A stretch of DNA of 64,000 bases, taken from contig OZ231128.1 in the NCBI GenBank assembly GCA_965153355.1, positions 42,408,001 through 42,472,000 of the forward strand. Reading direction: 5' to 3'. Each line of letters begins with the position of its first letter. Position 1 is the stretch's first letter. This document shows, piece after piece, positions 18,630 to 64,000 of this stretch. Below the pieces are notes generated by a model. It did not search any database. It worked only from the letters and a program-made list of their open reading frames with translations, and was not told the origin of the DNA. The translations under genes were made by a program, and so were the position numbers. This stretch comes from Flaccisagitta enflata (lineage: Eukaryota > Chaetognatha > Sagittoidea > Aphragmophora).

Positions 18630-19440
18630 TAAATGACAATTTTGTTCGGTTGACTTGTTCGCTGCATCGCCGACGAAACGCGTTTTGTCAATTATCGTTT
18701 CCTCAAATAAATGACAATCAACAACATGTGTCTCTCCGTAAACTTTACAAAAGATAAACCTTCAAAACACAAATGCGTGTTCGTTACTGATTTTAAAGTC
18801 CTTGGGAATCGATTTTCGCTACTAACATGACAAATGACATCTTCAAACAAAGAGGGGGATTGTTCTCAGTTTCTTGAAAAAGGGTCCATCATATTTGTTG
18901 AGTGAAATGGTACTCTAGAGTCTATCTGACAAGCAAGATAGTTAGTTAGTCAGAATTCGTTTTGTCAGCTCTTCTGGTCGGATGTCAATGTCACCAATAT
19001 CCCATAATATCGACAATGAGTCGAATACATGACAATCAATAGCACGCACGCTGTGATTTCTGTGCCCTAAAGTCAAAAGCCCAAGCTTCATCATAGAGGG
19101 GGAAATCAAGCACGAAAATCTATATCGCTAATCGACCATTTTGTTCCAATTGACAGGATTATTTTCTTTAGGATCATCATGAATGTGTTCACAATGCAAA
19201 GAGATAATCATAACATTTTAACGATGCGGACCGCACGCGCGGGAACGTGTCTGCAACCACTGACATCAACAACAACAACCACTGCAATTGAAGCAATTGC
19301 TCGCAAAAAAAATGATCCGAGTAAACTTTGACTGAATTTTTGTTCGGCGGTGAAGTCGCGATTTGCTCATCGACCGCGGCGAGAACAACCCCCCCCCCCC
19401 ACTCCCACTATGACTTCGCCCGAATAAGATTTTGGAAATT
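18630..19440. repeat. Degenerate direct repeats, no gene
   Basis: Loosely repeated segments with TTTTGTTC(G/C) ... TTGAC and ATGACAATCAA motifs at about 18640-18730 and 19020-19160. A poly-C run is near 19389. Confidence 0.35.
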
Positions 19441-19613
19441 AGTTTGACTTGTCAAAACTTAAATCTCCTGTACCTAACATATATAAGTATCTATGATGTA
19501 CTTGATTGGTCTTTTTGGTGGTACTATTGTTTTCCAATATGTATGGTTCATCAAGACGCCATGGCTCTTGAAGTATAAGGGATGATTTAACTTAGTAGAC
19601 AATATATAATAAT

Positions 19614-20345
<732 letters not shown>

Positions 20346-20452
20346 TTAATGGCTAAGCATTTTATATAAAATAGTCTCTAGGATTTGGCATTTTACTAAC
20401 CCAAAAGAGAGAACCTTGTAGATACATGAGTCGATCAGATTGTTATAATTTT

Positions 20453-20570
20453 TCGTCGCATGCACGCGACTATTTGGGTTATACACGTTTCGTTCTGTTC
20501 GTCCATCGGTCCATCCGTCAGTCCATCCAGCCATCCGTCCATCCGTCAGTTAAATTATTGAACATAGTAC
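20453..20570 (+). repeat. Family H repeat, truncated copy
   Basis: CGTCGCATGCACGCGACT hairpin followed by a CCATCCGTCAGTCCATCC tract; the right end is missing. Confidence 0.55.
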
Positions 20571-20924
20571 TTATGTCACCAATTTTATTCAGTAACCATA
20601 GTGACTTCAGTAATTGAGTTCGAAAAAAAAGAGAAAAAAAAGAGAGTCATTCATGAAACATTTGTTTCTGTTTTTCTTTTTTTTCTTTTCTTTTCTTTCG
20701 CATGCAACGAGATCTGTTTTTATTGTACTTAGCTGCCTCTCACGCTCAAGACTGTTAAAGAGCGAAAGGTGTTTCGTGATTTGATCTACGATGACAGTAA
20801 AACGACATAAAAACATCTTTTTTCCTCTTCAACTTGTTCAAGACCGTCTGTCGACAGAATTGTCCCTTTAAAACACGCAAGCCATCAGCATTTACTTCTG
20901 TCTTTCTCTCTGTCTTTGTTTGTT

Positions 20925-21048
20925 TATTTGTTTGTCTGTCTGTTTGTGTTTTTGTTTGTCTGTTTGTTTGTTTGTTTGTTTGTTTGTTTGTTTGTTTGTT
21001 TGTTTGTTTGTTTGTTTGTTTGTTTGTTTGTTTGTTTGTTTGTTTCTC

Positions 21049-21104
<56 letters not shown>

Positions 21105-21108
21105 TGTT
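20925..21108. repeat. (TTTG)n(TTTC)n microsatellite
   Basis: About 120 bp of TTTG followed by about 60 bp of TTTC. Confidence 0.95.
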
Positions 21109-21112
21109 TTTA

Positions 21113-21330
21113 GTTGCGGACACGTAACTCTGAAAGAGGCTTTGTCTGTCCATTGGTCTGTTGGTTGGTCGGTCCATCGGTCCGTCCGTAATTATCAGGT
21201 CAAAAAGTGGGAAAATGAGTGTTTTGGATACTTTTTGTTTATGTTTGTGTGTAGGGTGGGAGTTGGGGTGTGAATTGAGGTTGGATGCCCCTGCACACCC
21301 GTCTGCAACGATATTGCGACCCCGCGTCAC
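21113..21330 (+). repeat. Family H repeat, variant with AGTTGCGGACACGTAACT hairpin
   Basis: AGTTGCGGACACGTAACTCT, then a CCATCGGTCCGTCCG tract, GGATGCCCCTGCACACCCGT and CTGCAACGATATTGCGACCC. The remaining DNA to 21787 is pyrimidine-rich without a recognised feature. Confidence 0.7.
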
Positions 21331-21793
21331 TTGTTTTTAACCTTTTTTATTCTTTCTTTCTTTCTCTCTTTCCTTCTTTCATTTAGTCTTTCATTAAATT
21401 CCTTTCTTTTTTTCTTTAATTTACTTCTCTTTATCTTTTATCTTTTTTTTTTTTTTTTTTGGTTCTTTCTCTTTTTCATTCTTTCCTAGTTTATTTTCTT
21501 CTTTTCGCAATTCTTTCTTAAATCCAATCATTTATTCATCTATTCCTTCACTGAAATAATCTTTTCGACGCATACTTTGGTTTTGGGCCATGGGCATTGA
21601 TGAACCTGTCTACATTTCTTCATTTTGGATCAAAGCTTACAATCTGTAAAACGAATGTCTCAATTGCCTCTGTCTTTCTCCTAATCCGGTCATCTGTCTA
21701 TCTGCCTGTGTTCGTTCGCTGATCTTCGTTCATCGGTTGATGCTAAAGCACACTTTACCAACTTTTGTAATTGTAATCCGTCTGTAGAGCAGA

Positions 21794-62741
<40,948 letters not shown>

Positions 62742-62985
62742 GTAAGCAATTTTCTAAAATACCATCATTATAACAAAACTATCGTTGAGCAATGTTTCGT
62801 CCATGGATGTAGGTAGGAGAGCTCCGAAATTCGCCGCGTCCACTGAGCATTTCAAGACCAAGTCAGGATTAAGACCGACTTATGAAAAAAGTGAAAACTG
62901 TAAAAGAATTTTTATATTTTTTAGTTTTTGTATTATTCATGAATGATAATCTTTTATCTAAGGTTTTTTTGTAAAATTTCAGATA

Positions 62986-63185
62986 CAGTCGAGCTTCACT
63001 AGAGCGCACCCGCTAATAAGGCATCCCTCGCTAGATGGCATGATTTCAAAAGTCCCAACTTTTTTACCTTAACTTCTTTGTTAAGAAACCCCGTTTATTG
63101 CTAACCCGCCTATAAGGCAAATTTCACTAGAAGGCATGAAAATATGGTTTTTTTTTAGATTTTTTCCTCGCCTAGAAGGCATGAA
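62986..63185. mobile_element. Pogo/Tigger-like element end, incomplete
   Basis: CAGTCGAGCTTCACTAGAGC after TA (62984-62985), then repeated CTATAAGGCA / CTAGAAGGCATG motifs. The right end was not found. Confidence 0.5.
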
Positions 63186-63365
63186 AGGAGGAGGGGAAGA
63201 AAAAGAAGAAGAGGGAAAAGAAAGAGCAAATGAAAAAAAAGAAGATGAAAAACAAATAAATCATTTTCTAGAGCAACAAAACTGCAGACATTGCAAAAAT
63301 AAAAAATAAAAATAATGATGATAATAATCAATGAAAAAAAAAAGGATACTGATTGAATTTGGGAA

Positions 63366-63754
63366 AACAAGGCCAAGTTTTCAAATTCAAACAGCTAGAG
63401 AAGAAAGGCAAGATTGCCTGTTGACTTAAAATCAAAAAGTAAAAAATTTATCTGTTTTGGCCAAAATGTGCGCCTTGCCGACTAAGAATGAGTGAATACA
63501 AGTTTTTTGATAAATGAAAAATTTCAATGAATGAACGTTATGAATGCATAAAGAAATGAGTGAATGAATGACTGAATGAATAGATGAAAGGATTAATGAA
63601 TGAATGAATTAACAAATGAATGAAAACAAAAGTTGGAAGGCATGAAAGGTAACGGGAATCGTCGGTTTTTCGCGGTTTTAATGTTTGTGTGATGGAAAGA
63701 CCATCCAACACTACGGATGATCATGACCTCTCATAGATGAGTGAAGACACACAT
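63366..63754 (-). repeat. Family G repeat, diverged copy
   Basis: AACAAGGCCAAGTTTTCAAA, degenerate GAATGAATG, GGCATGAAAGGTAACGGGAA, ATGATCATGACCTCTCATAG at the end. Lies in myosin intron 22. Confidence 0.65.
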
Positions 63755-63904
63755 AAAAAACGACAATCATTTTGGAATAGAGGGCTCCAACCTGTGTTCG
63801 CGTGACAGTCTCGGAATCAGTCATAACCCTTGTTTGGCACACCCGAGCGTACCCACCAATGGACCAAAGAATCAATGTGAAAGAATGTTATCGCAACTCG
63901 AAAA

Positions 63905-63980
63905 AGAAGAAGACGAAGAAGAAGAAGAAGAAGAAGAAGAAGAAGAAGAAGAAGAAGAAGAAGAAGAAGAAGAAGAAGAG
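63905..63980. repeat. (GAA)n microsatellite at right edge
   Basis: About 70 bp of GAA before the window ends. Confidence 0.95.
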
Positions 63981-64000
63981 GGAGGAGAAAAGAAAAGGAA

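Overview
This window is animal nuclear DNA: AT-rich, intron-dense, with GT-AG introns, long microsatellites and many nested non-autonomous transposons. A conventional muscle-type (class II) myosin heavy chain, a U1 snRNA and a secreted cysteine-rich protein show that it is metazoan, probably an invertebrate. I cannot place the phylum from the sequence alone.

Layout. (1) 1-12.1 kb: no convincing gene. It holds layered repeats, a 1.46-kb hAT-like element, foldback elements, small TA-flanked inverted-repeat elements and a degenerate TTAGGG-like block. (2) 12.14-17.73 kb, plus strand: an eight-exon gene for a 424-residue secreted protein. It has a signal peptide, an alanine/asparagine low-complexity region, a furin-like cysteine-rich repeat, an eight-cysteine module resembling a chitin-binding fold, and a lysine-rich tail. 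All intron phases close. (3) 17.7-21.8 kb: repeats and microsatellites. (4) 21.79-62.74 kb and past the right edge, plus strand: 22 coding exons for the first 865 residues of a myosin heavy chain, covering the whole motor, the neck and the start of the tail. The P-loop, switch I, switch II, the SH1/SH2 cysteines, the converter and an IQ region are all present. (5) Myosin intron 18 contains a full 164-nt U1 snRNA-like sequence on the sense strand.

The most unusual region is myosin intron 15 (25.2 kb; the others are 0.2-2.9 kb). Nearly all of it is one composite, 30691-55594, with perfect 16-bp terminal inverted repeats and perfect 8-bp flanking duplications. Its arms mirror each other over many kilobases, and its interior is minisatellite arrays with no recognisable transposase. 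Because the arms are mirror copies, each records the empty site of insertions into the other. Three later TA-flanked insertions can be read this way.

Two other points stand out. The 5' splice site after myosin exon 16 lies in a 19-bp tandem array that repeats the exon-end/donor junction about 13-14 times. A family of short repeats with a GC-rich terminal hairpin and an internal CCGT/CGGA tract recurs throughout the window and inside both genes, sometimes a few bases from a splice site.

The two protein genes have no evident functional link. The U1 copy lies inside the myosin gene and would be transcribed with it or from its own promoter.
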